64,000 bases of DNA, taken from assembly GCA_963930775.1 (NCBI GenBank), contig OZ005696.1, positions 1,674,001 to 1,738,000 of the forward strand, given 5' to 3'. Made by a program: the position numbers and the translations under genes. The stretch comes from Cliona cf. orientalis (lineage: Eukaryota; Porifera; Demospongiae; Clionaida; Clionaidae). The notes under the pieces are model-generated. The model saw only the letters and a program-made list of their open reading frames with translations. It searched no databases and had not been told where the DNA came from. Of this stretch, positions 20,885 to 41,200 are shown in pieces (the stretch's first letter is position 1; each line of letters begins with the position of its first letter).

Positions 20885-21306
20885 ATTAAAGAGATATTTA
20901 CAAGTAGCTCTTGTCTATGAAGGTTAGCTTCTGTTGCTGATCACTATCTGTGATTGTTGACTTGGAGTGCATTCCTGGTAGCAGAAGTGAGCTGTGTTTG
21001 CATACAACAGATGCGCACTACCAATTATAAACTTTCACTGTCTCATACCAATTGTGCAGTGCAGCATTTGTAACCTTTCGAGCACACCTAATCATGCTGT
21101 GGAAACTGTCCATATTCTAGGAAATTCAGTATAGCCCCCCTCCCCCCTCCATGCATATGATAAGCATAGATACCACACCACTGCTGAAGTTCATAAACTG
21201 CAGGGGTATGTGCTCTATAGAGAGCCCTGAAACAGTGATATAGTTTACATTACAATTATTACAACATTCATGCAATTTTGAAGGAAGCTACTGGTTTGAT
21301 GGTTAA
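20885..21306. promoter_or_regulatory. Class X short upstream region (c12)
   Basis: Short class X type, in which the TATA-like site is changed to gcatttgtaacc. The C-tract at 21135-21150 is C6-T-C6-T-CC. The 3' flank of c13 follows. Confidence 0.45.
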
Positions 21307-22293
21307 TTATTGTTGGACATATATCTCAATTAAGTTTATAGGTACATCCTCATCCTCAAGGTAATTATTATTCTCTGCACTACTCATTATGCGTATCTCA
21401 ATGTCATCTGTAGTAGTCTGGTTTAGCTGCTTACAGAACCATGGAGGATTGTTAAATTCACAGCAGGCCTGAAAGTTGTTACAGCCCTGACCATCCCATA
21501 GTGGGCTGTCAAAATATATTACTGGACCAGTAATTCTATTTCTGTCTTCACAAAAGTGGTCCTCACCGACAAAAGGAGGTGTAGCTCTTCCATTCATAAC
21601 ACATGGACAGCTATAATCATGTGTGAATACTGTTGCAGCAAATGTCCAAATGTGATGTCGTGGGTCACCAAACGTGATCGAAATTCCATCGACATATGCT
21701 TCATCGATTACTTGTGGATTTATACCGCCAAATCCTTCTGGAGTTCCTAATTGATATGCAATGATTCTTCCACACACCCTGGAATAAGGAATTCCATAGG
21801 AGGTGTAGTTGACTGAGTTGATGTTTGTATTCCTTTGCCTTCGACATGTGCGAATTGGTGACTGGACCTCTCTCCAACCATCTGGGCACTGTGCACTCGG
21901 ATCAGACATGTTGAGGTAGGCAATACGCATCCACTTTCCATCACTTTCACCACAGCAACGATTCTCATTTAAAGAGCAATAGACCAGCTGAGGTTTTTTG
22001 GTAATATTCAACCAGTAGTAGTCAGATGGATGGCCTTGATAAATGTCGGCACATGAGCTTGCTGGAAAACTTTTGTATAGTCCGTAGAGCTGCGGAAGAA
22101 TGCTGGTGTTGAAAGTTCCTTCAACTTCATTTGCTAGTTGCGAATGGTGAGCGCTGCTGAGAGTACATCCTCCATTATTGTCTACTCTCTTCATCTCAAT
22201 GCTAGCTGGCCTAACGGGAGGTTGTGCTGCAACGACACTGCAGCACACCACTATCATAATCGTAGCGTATCGTAGGTTTTTCATGTTGTGCAA
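21307..22293 (-). CDS. Secreted fibrinogen-like protein, copy c13 (328 aa)
   Basis: Class Y (MHNMKNLRYATIMIVVCC). It has NITKKPQLVY in place of NVTNEPQLVY, shared in part with c15. Its modules are FGGINPQVIDEAYVDG, ISITFGDPRHH, VFTHDYSCPC, DRNRITGPVIYFDSP (two residues longer than c4) and NNFQACCEFN, a module unique to this copy. It ends EDEDVPINLIEIYVQQ. The ORF is intact. Confidence 0.9.
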   Translation of the reverse strand: MHNMKNLRYATIMIVVCCSVVAAQPPVRPASIEMKRVDNNGGCTLSSAHHSQLANEVEGTFNTSILPQLYGLYKSFPASSCADIYQGHPSDYYWLNITKKPQLVYCSLNENRCCGESDGKWMRIAYLNMSDPSAQCPDGWREVQSPIRTCRRQRNTNINSVNYTSYGIPYSRVCGRIIAYQLGTPEGFGGINPQVIDEAYVDGISITFGDPRHHIWTFAATVFTHDYSCPCVMNGRATPPFVGEDHFCEDRNRITGPVIYFDSPLWDGQGCNNFQACCEFNNPPWFCKQLNQTTTDDIEIRIMSSAENNNYLEDEDVPINLIEIYVQQ

Positions 22294-23258
22294 AAGAGAT
22301 GTTTACAAGTAACTCTGGTTAGTTTCTGTTGTTGATCACTATGATTTTGTGGTTGTTGACTTGGAGTGTTTCCCATCTGTTGTGATTATCACTACAGATA
22401 CGCGCTATCGGCAAAAAAAAAAACACTTTCACTATTCATTAATTTAAATTAATCATGCTATGTGACTATTATGTAACTATTGGAACATATCTTGAACTAT
22501 ATTATGTTAAAGCAGAATTTTTATATGTGGCAGTCCCATAATAATTATGTGGAACACGAACATTATTCCTATCACATTTTGACTCCCACTATTTCTACTT
22601 TACATGGTTGTAACTCTGCTGTGGAATCTCCCAGAAAGCTCAAATTTATAGGCTTTAGTAACTTCAATCTATCTGCTAGGGGTGAGCCAACTTCTGGCTT
22701 CCACTGTCAAAGCATAGTATTGGGAGAGCTAATTGAATTTAAAATGGAATAATGTTCGTTTTCTACATGGGACTGACACGTATAATATCGCATAATATAT
22801 ATACATTCATGATGGAGATAATTATTATGCAATTATGATTGAGACATTATTTGTGAAGGAAGTTTATACTAGGACTTATCTAAACTTTTTATTTGCACCA
22901 GGCTGTTGTGATCTGTGTACATCCTCATTCTCACATCAAATTTATCAGAAAGTTTATACAGCAGCTCCAATACCCTAATATTGTTCACACAATTTTTGCG
23001 TTAGAAATATTATTCGTGTGACAATATTTTCGTCAACTTCAAACACGTGCCTTATCTTTGTTGTATAAGTTAGTATAGGTAAACTAATTTCGCATAAAAA
23101 ATTTTTGTCACTGTGCAAAACGAAATTTTTAACAACAAAATTTCAGCGAATTACGGTAATTATGAATACATTTCTACAATGCCCTATACTTATATAGATT
23201 ACGTCACATTGTCACAATTATTACAACATGCATACAATTTTGAAGGTTTGATGGTTAA
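22294..23258. other. Class Y upstream region and long duplicated spacer (c13)
   Basis: Bases 22294-22600 are the class Y promoter region. Bases 22600-22760 are unique. Bases 22790-23190 (cattcatgatggagata, caatttttgcgttagaaatatt, tgacaatattttcgtcaactt, tacggtaattatgaatacatttct, atgccctata) are repeated at 25905-26190. No C-tract block lies here. No gene was found. Confidence 0.6.
22790..23190. repeat. Duplicated spacer segment, copy 1
   Basis: Partner of 25905-26190 in the same orientation, with indels. Both contain caatttttgcgttagaaatatt, and both end in atgccctata. In this copy the flank continues into the 3' side of c14. In the other it runs directly into the first PLAT exon. Confidence 0.8.
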
Positions 23259-24257
23259 TTATTGTTGGACATATATCTCAATTAAGTTTATAGGTACGTC
23301 CTCATCCTCAAGGGAATTATTATTCAAAGCGCTACTCATTATACGGATCTCAATATCATCTGTAGTAGTCTGGCTTAGCTGCTTACAGAACCATGGAGGA
23401 TTGTTGAATTCACAGCAGGTGCTGGAACTAGTACAGTCCTGACCATCCCATAATGGATTATTAGAGATATATTCTCCAGTAGTACTCATTCTGATTTCAC
23501 AGGAATAGTCCTCACCGACAAAAGGAGGTGCTGCTTTTCCATTTATATTATTACAGGGACAGTTATTACGATGACTTTCAATTGTTGCCGTGAATGTCCA
23601 AATGTGATGTCTTGGGTGGCCAAATGTGATTGAAATTCCATCAACATATGCTTCATTAATTATTTGTGGATTTATACCGCCAAATCCATTTGGATCTCCA
23701 AATTGATATGCTACAATTCTTCCACACACCCTGGAATAAGGAATTCCATAGGAGGTGTACTTGACTGAGTTGATATTCGTATTCCTTTGCCTTTGACATG
23801 TGCGAATTGGTGACTGGACCTCTCTCCAACCATCTGGGCACTGTTCACTTGGATCAGACATGTTGAGGTAGGCAATACGCATCCACTTTCCATCACTTTC
23901 ACCACAGCAACGATTCTCATTCAAAGAGCAATAGATCAGCTGAGGTTCATTGGTAACATTCAACCAGTAGTAGTCCGATGGATGGCCTTGATAAATATCT
24001 GCACATGAGCTTGCTGGAAAACTTTTGTATAGTCTGTAGAGCTGCGGAAGAATGCTAGTGTTGAAAATTCCTTCAACTTTATTGGCTAGTTGCGAATGGC
24101 GAGCGCTGCTGAGAGTACATCCTCCATTATTGTCTACTCTCTTCATCTCAATGCTAGCTGGCCTAACGGGAGGTTGTGCTGCAACGACACTGCAGCACAC
24201 CACTATCATAATCGTATCGTATTGTACTAGGTTGCTTGAGTTTTTCATATTGCACAA
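23259..24257 (-). CDS. Secreted fibrinogen-like protein, copy c14 (332 aa)
   Basis: Class X (MCNMKNSSNLVQYDTIM). Its modules are FGGINPQIINEAYVDG, ESHRNNCPCNNINGKAAPP as in c6/c11, and a private segment RMSTTGEYISNNPLWDGQDC followed by TSSSTCCEFN. The GQGC motif is GQDC. The core has RTCQRQ for RTCRRQ and QLYRLYKS for QLYGLYKS. FC in the usual DYFCE is SC. It ends EDEDVPINLIEIYVQQ. The ORF is intact. Confidence 0.9.
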   Translation of the reverse strand: MCNMKNSSNLVQYDTIMIVVCCSVVAAQPPVRPASIEMKRVDNNGGCTLSSARHSQLANKVEGIFNTSILPQLYRLYKSFPASSCADIYQGHPSDYYWLNVTNEPQLIYCSLNENRCCGESDGKWMRIAYLNMSDPSEQCPDGWREVQSPIRTCQRQRNTNINSVKYTSYGIPYSRVCGRIVAYQFGDPNGFGGINPQIINEAYVDGISITFGHPRHHIWTFTATIESHRNNCPCNNINGKAAPPFVGEDYSCEIRMSTTGEYISNNPLWDGQDCTSSSTCCEFNNPPWFCKQLSQTTTDDIEIRIMSSALNNNSLEDEDVPINLIEIYVQQ

Positions 24258-24710
24258 AAGAGATGTTTACAATTAGCTGAAGGTTAGTTTCTGTTGTTGA
24301 TCACTTGCTGCGTGTGCTGTGGACTTGGAGTGCATTTCCTCGTGGCAGAATTGTACTATGTTTGCATACAATAGATGCATACTACCGGCAAAAACTTTCA
24401 CTGTTCATTAATTTCATAGCAATCGTGCAGTGCAGCATTTACTGTGATTCTATTAGCCACACCTTTCGAGCACACCTAATCATGCTATGGAAACTCTCCA
24501 TGCTCTAGGAAATTCAGTATAGGCCCCCCCACATGCATATGTTTTAATGTGGTCACGAATTCACCCAAATCACACCACCTCTCTTCCTGCTTAAGTTCAT
24601 AAACTGCAGGGGTATGTGCTCTATAGACAGTCCTGAAACAGTGATATAGTTTACATTACAATTATTACAACATGCATGCAATTTTGAAGGAAGTTACTGT
24701 TTGATGGTTA
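24258..24710. promoter_or_regulatory. Class X upstream region with short C-tract (c14)
   Basis: Standard long class X type. The C-tract is reduced to C7 (24524-24530), preceded by agg instead of ag. The 3' flank of c15 follows. Function is inferred from conservation among copies. Confidence 0.45.
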
Positions 24711-25691
24711 CTATTGTTGGACATATATCTCAATTAAGTTTATAGGTACGTCCTCATCCTCAAGGTAATTATTATCCACAGCACTACTCATTATACGTAT
24801 CTCAATATCCTCTGTAGTAGTCTGGTTTAGCTGCTTACAGAACCATGGAGGGTTGTTGAATTCACAGCAGGAACTGGAGCCAGCACAGCCCTGACCGTTC
24901 CATAGTGGGCTGTCAAAATATATTCCAGTAAATCTATTTCTGTCTTCACAAAAGTGGTCCTCACCAACAAAGGGAGGTGTAGCTCTTCCATTCATAATAC
25001 ATGGACAGTTATGATTATCTGTAATTATTGTTGCAGTGAATGTCCAAAGGTGATGTCTTGGGTGGCCAAATGTAATTGAAATTCCATCAACATATGCTTC
25101 ATCAATTTCTCTTGGATTCATATTGCCAAATCCATCTGGATTTCCAAATTGATACGCAACGATTCTTCCACACACCCTGGAATAAGGAATTCCATAGGAG
25201 GTGTAGTTGACTGAATTAATGCTTGTATCCATTTGCCTTCGACATGTGCGAATTGGTGACTGGACCTCTCTCCAACCATCTGGACACTGTTCACTTGGAT
25301 CAGACATGTTGAGGTAGGCAATACGCATCCACTTTCCATCACTTTCACCACAGCAACGATTCTCATTTAAAGAGCAATAGACCAGCTGAGGTTTTTTGGT
25401 AACATTCAACCAGTAGTAGTCCGATGGATGGCCTTGATAAATGTCTGCACATGAGCTTGCTGGAAAACTTTTGTATAGTCCGTAGAGCTGCGGAAGAATG
25501 CTGGTGTTGATAATTCCTTCAACTTCATTTGCTAGTTGTGAATGGCGAGCGCTGCTGAGAGTACATCCTCCATTATTGTCTACTCTCTTCATCTCAATGC
25601 TGGCTGGCCTAACGGGGGGTTGTGCTGCAACGACACTGCAGCACACCACTACCATAACCATGGCGTATCGTAGGTTTTTCATGTTGTGCAA
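24711..25691 (-). CDS. Secreted fibrinogen-like protein, copy c15 (326 aa)
   Basis: Most upstream copy on the coding strand and the right end of the array. Class Y (MHNMKNLRYAMVMVVVCC, VEGIINTS as in c5, TKKPQLVY as in c13). Its modules are FGNMNPREIDEAYVDG, HLWTFTATIITDNHNCPC, DRNRFTGIYFDSPLWNGQGC (c4-like) and AGSSSCCEFNNP, and the end is EDEDVPINLIEIYVQQ. It thus joins class Y 5' sequence to a c4-type 3' half. The ORF is intact. Confidence 0.9.
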   Translation of the reverse strand: MHNMKNLRYAMVMVVVCCSVVAAQPPVRPASIEMKRVDNNGGCTLSSARHSQLANEVEGIINTSILPQLYGLYKSFPASSCADIYQGHPSDYYWLNVTKKPQLVYCSLNENRCCGESDGKWMRIAYLNMSDPSEQCPDGWREVQSPIRTCRRQMDTSINSVNYTSYGIPYSRVCGRIVAYQFGNPDGFGNMNPREIDEAYVDGISITFGHPRHHLWTFTATIITDNHNCPCIMNGRATPPFVGEDHFCEDRNRFTGIYFDSPLWNGQGCAGSSSCCEFNNPPWFCKQLNQTTTEDIEIRIMSSAVDNNYLEDEDVPINLIEIYVQQ

Positions 25692-26183
25692 AAGAGATGT
25701 TTACAAGTAACTCTGGTTAGTTTCTGTTGTTGATCACTATAATTTTGTGGTTGTTGACTTGGAGTGTTTCCCATCTGTTGTGATTATCACTACAGATACG
25801 TGCTACTGGCAAAAAAAAAACACTTTCACTATTCATTAATTTTAAATTAATCATGCTATGTGAATATTATGTAACTATTTGAACATATCTTGAACTATAT
25901 AGCATAATACATTCATGATGGAGTTAGTTATTATGCAGTTATGATTGAGACATTATTTGTGAAGGAAATTTATACTAGATAGCAGCTCCAATACTCTCAT
26001 TTTGTTCGCACAATTTTTGCGTTAGAAATATTCGTGTGACAATATTTTCGTCAACTTCAAGCACATGCCTTATCTTCGTTGTATAAGTTAGAACAGGTTT
26101 TCATGTAAAACATTTTTGTCACTTCGTGCAAAACGAAATTTGAAATTTTAGCAAATTACGGTAATTATGAATACATTTCTATA
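25692..26183. other. Array right boundary, class Y spacer
   Basis: The class Y upstream region of c15 is followed from 25905 by the segment duplicated at 22790. The duplication ends at about 26190, only a few bases before the first recognisable PLAT-coding sequence. No exon was seen in this interval. Confidence 0.6.

Positions 26184-26190
<7 letters not shown>
25905..26190. repeat. Duplicated spacer segment, copy 2 (array edge)
   Basis: Same text as 22790-23190 with deletions. It ends in gccctatacacatt next to the first PLAT exon. Since the partner is internal to the array, the array edge and the PLAT gene were brought together by the duplication, or the segment was copied from here inward. 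Confidence 0.75.
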
Positions 26191-34387
<8,197 letters not shown>

Positions 34388-34800
34388 TTTAATTTGAGAG
34401 CTTTAGCTAAGTTTTTTTTATACTATACAAGTCTTACTTTTTCTAGCTACGTATAGGTTACAGTGCGTACTTCTATAATATAATAATATATTATGCATTT
34501 TTATATTAATGCTACATTGATAACTTTTGATTGTGCATAAAATTAATGGTCACAAAAATCAACCCAATAATAATACTTTTAAGTAGAAAGCTAGTGGTGC
34601 AGATTATCAGATAACGATAACTAGTAATGATGGGTGGGGGGTGTACAATAATGTACAGTAGAGTAATTGTGTAATTGTGCTGTTTGTGCACAAATGAACA
34701 GTACATGAGCATACAAGTTTACGATAACCATACAAATTACAAACGACAATAATATAATAAGTGGTAATGTACAAAATTTAATTATTAGTATGATGCAATC
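34388..34800. other. Convergent intergenic region
   Basis: The PLAT gene ends at 34387 (plus) and the BAR-like gene at 34801 (minus), tail to tail. The AT-rich interval probably contains both 3' UTRs. No gene or RNA was recognised. Confidence 0.6.
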
Positions 34801-38020
<3,220 letters not shown>

Positions 38021-38240
38021 TGTACACAAACACTATTGTCCAACACAGCTGCTGATTCAGCAATTTAATAATTCACCAAACACGCCCACTCGTCGATGTT
38101 GTCTTCCGGTTTTCCACCGCGGCCGCGGAATCGGAAGTTCAATTCCAGAGTGATAAGCGCGCGAACTTTGTATCCACGTGGTACGCATATAAGCGGTCTA
38201 CACATGGTCAAAAAATGCCGATGATTCGCTTGGAAAGAAG
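38021..38240. promoter_or_regulatory. Bidirectional promoter, 220 bp
   Basis: This is the whole interval between the start codons of two divergent genes. It has a CACGTG E-box at 38175-38180, two ETS-like sites (cttccgg at 38103-38109; cggaag at 38132-38137), and a GC-rich core ccgcggccgcgg at about 38117-38128. GC content is higher than in the surroundings. 5' UTRs of both genes must also lie here. A shared promoter is inferred. Confidence 0.6.
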
Positions 38241-41200
38241 ATGGAGCGACGATCGAGTGTGGGTCTAGAGAATGTTGCGAGCAGCAAGGAGATCTCGCCC
38301 GTATCGCTCCCTTCGGCTAACGTAGGCCCTGAGTCCTCGACCGCCGAAACCCAGCCGCACGGTACTCCCGATAATCAGATAGCCGCAGTATCATCATCAT
38401 CTCCAGCGGGATCGGCTATCATCGTCGTGGGTACTTCGCCGACTGATAGCGGCTATGTCGAAGCGAACAGTAGCACCATTAGCGCAGATTCTACCCATGT
38501 TCAAGGTGTAGGAGGATCGCTAGAATCGAGCCCCGTCAGCGGAGATGCGGTTGAGATCAAGGAAAGGTTCGAAGATAATACGATCGCATTTTTAATACGC
38601 TTATAGTAATGCCCCATTATAGTTTTATCTCGTAGCTACATAAAGGCATGTTGTGCTCACCGATGCATGTCTTTACGTGGAATGCTGAAATTGTGATTAT
38701 AATTATTTTCCAAGTAATTTTCTTTTAATTTAAATATCTACCCTACCTAACTCAATATTAATCATTGTATCCACTCTTGACTATAATACGTTTTCCAGCA
38801 GCCAACCTGGCATGATGGATTCTCCATCATGTGAACCATCGGATCAATCTGAGACTCCAAGCACTGCAGGAGCAACACCCGAGTTCATACAGATCTCAAA
38901 GCTGCAGACTTCCTCACCAATCTCCAACCTGCTCGAGCGAACCGGATATCCTCTCGTACAGCAGAATGGTCAGCGTCGATACGGCCCTCCTCCCAGTTGG
39001 GACGGTACCCCTCCTCCACGAGGCTCGGAGGTCTTTGTTGGAAAAATCCCCCGAGACTGTTTCGAGGACGAGCTAGTACCAGTATTTGAGCAGGTCGGGA
39101 TGATCTATGAAATTCGACTGATGATGGATCATTTCAGCGATCTGAACCGAGGCTACGCTTTTGTCGTTTTCTCCACCGCTGGAGAGGCTAAGGAGTGCGT
39201 GAAGCAGCTCAATAATTACGAGATACGACAGGGGCGAACCCTCGGCATCTGCATGAGTGTGGATAACTGCAGACTTTTCATTGGAGGAATCCCTAAGAAG
39301 GTACTTGGAAATAATTATTTTTAACTTTTGCTTATAGTTTTTGATTGTCAGTGATAAGGCGCCAAACTGTGTCATACTTGACACTAGAAGGTACTTGGAA
39401 ATAATTTTTAACTTTGGCTAAGGAGATGCGAGTTTTTGATTGTCAGTGATAAGGCGCCAAACTGTCATACTTGACACTAGAAGGTACTTGGAAATAATTT
39501 TTTTACTTTTGCTTAGGAGATGGGAATTTTTGATTGTCAGTGATAAGGCGCCAAGCCTTGTCATACTTGACACTAGTCCACACAGTTGCACACTTATTAA
39601 AGTGTCAAATATCACCACTAGTGTTATTAATATCCCATGTCACCATTACCTGTGAAAAAATTATACTTGACCTGTTTTCTGCTTAATAACAAGATCGATT
39701 TAAAATTATTCCAGTTCTGTTCTGGATGGACTCTTTCATTGCTAGTGATTAAATTTTGAACCTAGTTCAGAATTGGCTTATGATTATAAGAACAATATTA
39801 TTATAATTTCTATTGTGGTGGTCAAGTTTTTATCTATAATCGATATCTGATTTTTTTCAACCCTATCTCGAACCTCATCTTAACACTCCTACCCTCAGGT
39901 AACCAAAGATGACATCATTCAAGAGATGACCAAGGTGACAGAAGGAGTGGTCGATGTCATCGTCTATCCTTCCGCATCGGATAAATCGAAGAACCGTGGC
40001 TTTGCGTTTGTGGAATACGACAGCCATCGCTCGGCCGCCATGGCTAGGAGAAAACTCATGAACAATAGAATCCAACTCTGGGGGCATAACATTGCAGTGG
40101 ACTGGGCAGAGCCAGAGCTCGAAGTAGATGAAGAGATCATGTCTCAGGTCTGTGTATAATAATATAAAATTAATGTGAATTGAAGTCGGTGATCTGTAGT
40201 GCTTGTCTATGCTTGTGCATATTGACCCCAACAAAGGTAGAGCTCAAAGGAGATGGAACTGGTGAACCCAGCCAATATTTTTTCATTAGGGATGATTTCA
40301 GAGTTTATAGTTCTAAATCTTGCATGGAAGAGGTACATGTAGCTGCATCAATTTTTTTCCTCATAATTCTATAATATAATATTATAGTCTGCATTGAGTC
40401 TTAAATGTTGTGGGTTCTGCTGTTAAGCTACCTATAGAGAGTGAACAGTATTGAATTTGTATGTAAGCTGTCTGGGAAGGTCTGTAAGGTGCATCATGTA
40501 TAAACCGTCTGATCTGGAGTATGTGTTTCAGAGCGCTTTTTATTTTCGCAAGTTTCTGGACAGATCAGCTTCCATTAATCGATCATTGCGGATTGTTTTT
40601 CATTGAGTTTAGGTACCTAACATTAGAACTGCACTATAATCTTGCAGGTTCTGCATGTGCACGATTGTGCGAGTCAGCCATATCATTTTCCGAATCGCGT
40701 CTGCGAGTACATGAAGCTTGCAACTTGAATACTGTCACTAAGAGTGTGTCACCTTTCCAGCTTGTTGAGTCCTGGAATTTTTATTTTGTAATATTTTAGG
40801 ATTATACTGCTGCACATAGTTGTCCAACAGAACTATCTGCTAATGACAAGGTGCTATTTGCTCTATAGTAAAGTTTACTCCTGTACTGCTGAATTTGAAT
40901 ACTTTAAGGTTAAACCCAATACATATAAGTTAAAAGTTACTTGGTGCTGAATTGCAATCCTGAAAGGAAGCAGGGGGCTTTTCTACGACATTTTGTGGAT
41001 GTTTATTGCAGAGTATAGTTGTGTAACTACATGCTGTACATGCGATGGTGCATTCCGTGGAGGAGTGGGGGAGGGGGGGGGATGAACTAAGCCGTGATGT
41101 TTCCAGGGAGGGGGGGGGGGAACATCCTATGCATGTGTAGTTTTGCTAGCCTGTTGTAATTATTATACACGTTTCGTTACACTATCACAGCTAGTAACAT

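Larger units (their letters stand above)
1..25691 (-). repeat. Tandem array of fibrinogen-like secreted genes
   Basis: Fifteen single-exon genes of the same family lie head-to-tail on the minus strand, about every 1.4-1.6 kb from 6.2 kb onward, with related spacers. They are called c1 to c15 by position; c0 is a fragment at the left edge. The coding core around CADIYQ, YWLNV, KWMRIAYLNMSDP and CPDGWRE is nearly identical in all copies, even at DNA level. The 3' third differs in blocks between copies. Many spacers share the same promoter-like block and C-tract, so the duplicating unit is gene plus upstream region. No transposase or long terminal repeats were seen, which points to unequal crossing-over and gene conversion (inference). 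Confidence 0.93.

Noticed and set aside
22480..22752. 90-aa plus-strand ORF in an array spacer
   Set aside because: AT-rich, no similarity, half of it lies in spacer sequence duplicated in other copies without an open frame.
1123..25366. Repeated second-frame minus-strand ORFs of 60-125 aa (MRIVAVVKVMESGCVLP type) in each array gene
   Set aside because: They overlap the conserved core in another frame and are conserved only because the real frame is. They have no independent start context or signal.
10032..25710. Plus-strand ORFs of 70-82 aa opposite the signal-peptide region (CEWRALLRVHPPLLSTLFIS type)
   Set aside because: Antisense shadows of the 5' ends of the array genes, with no promoter or splice evidence.
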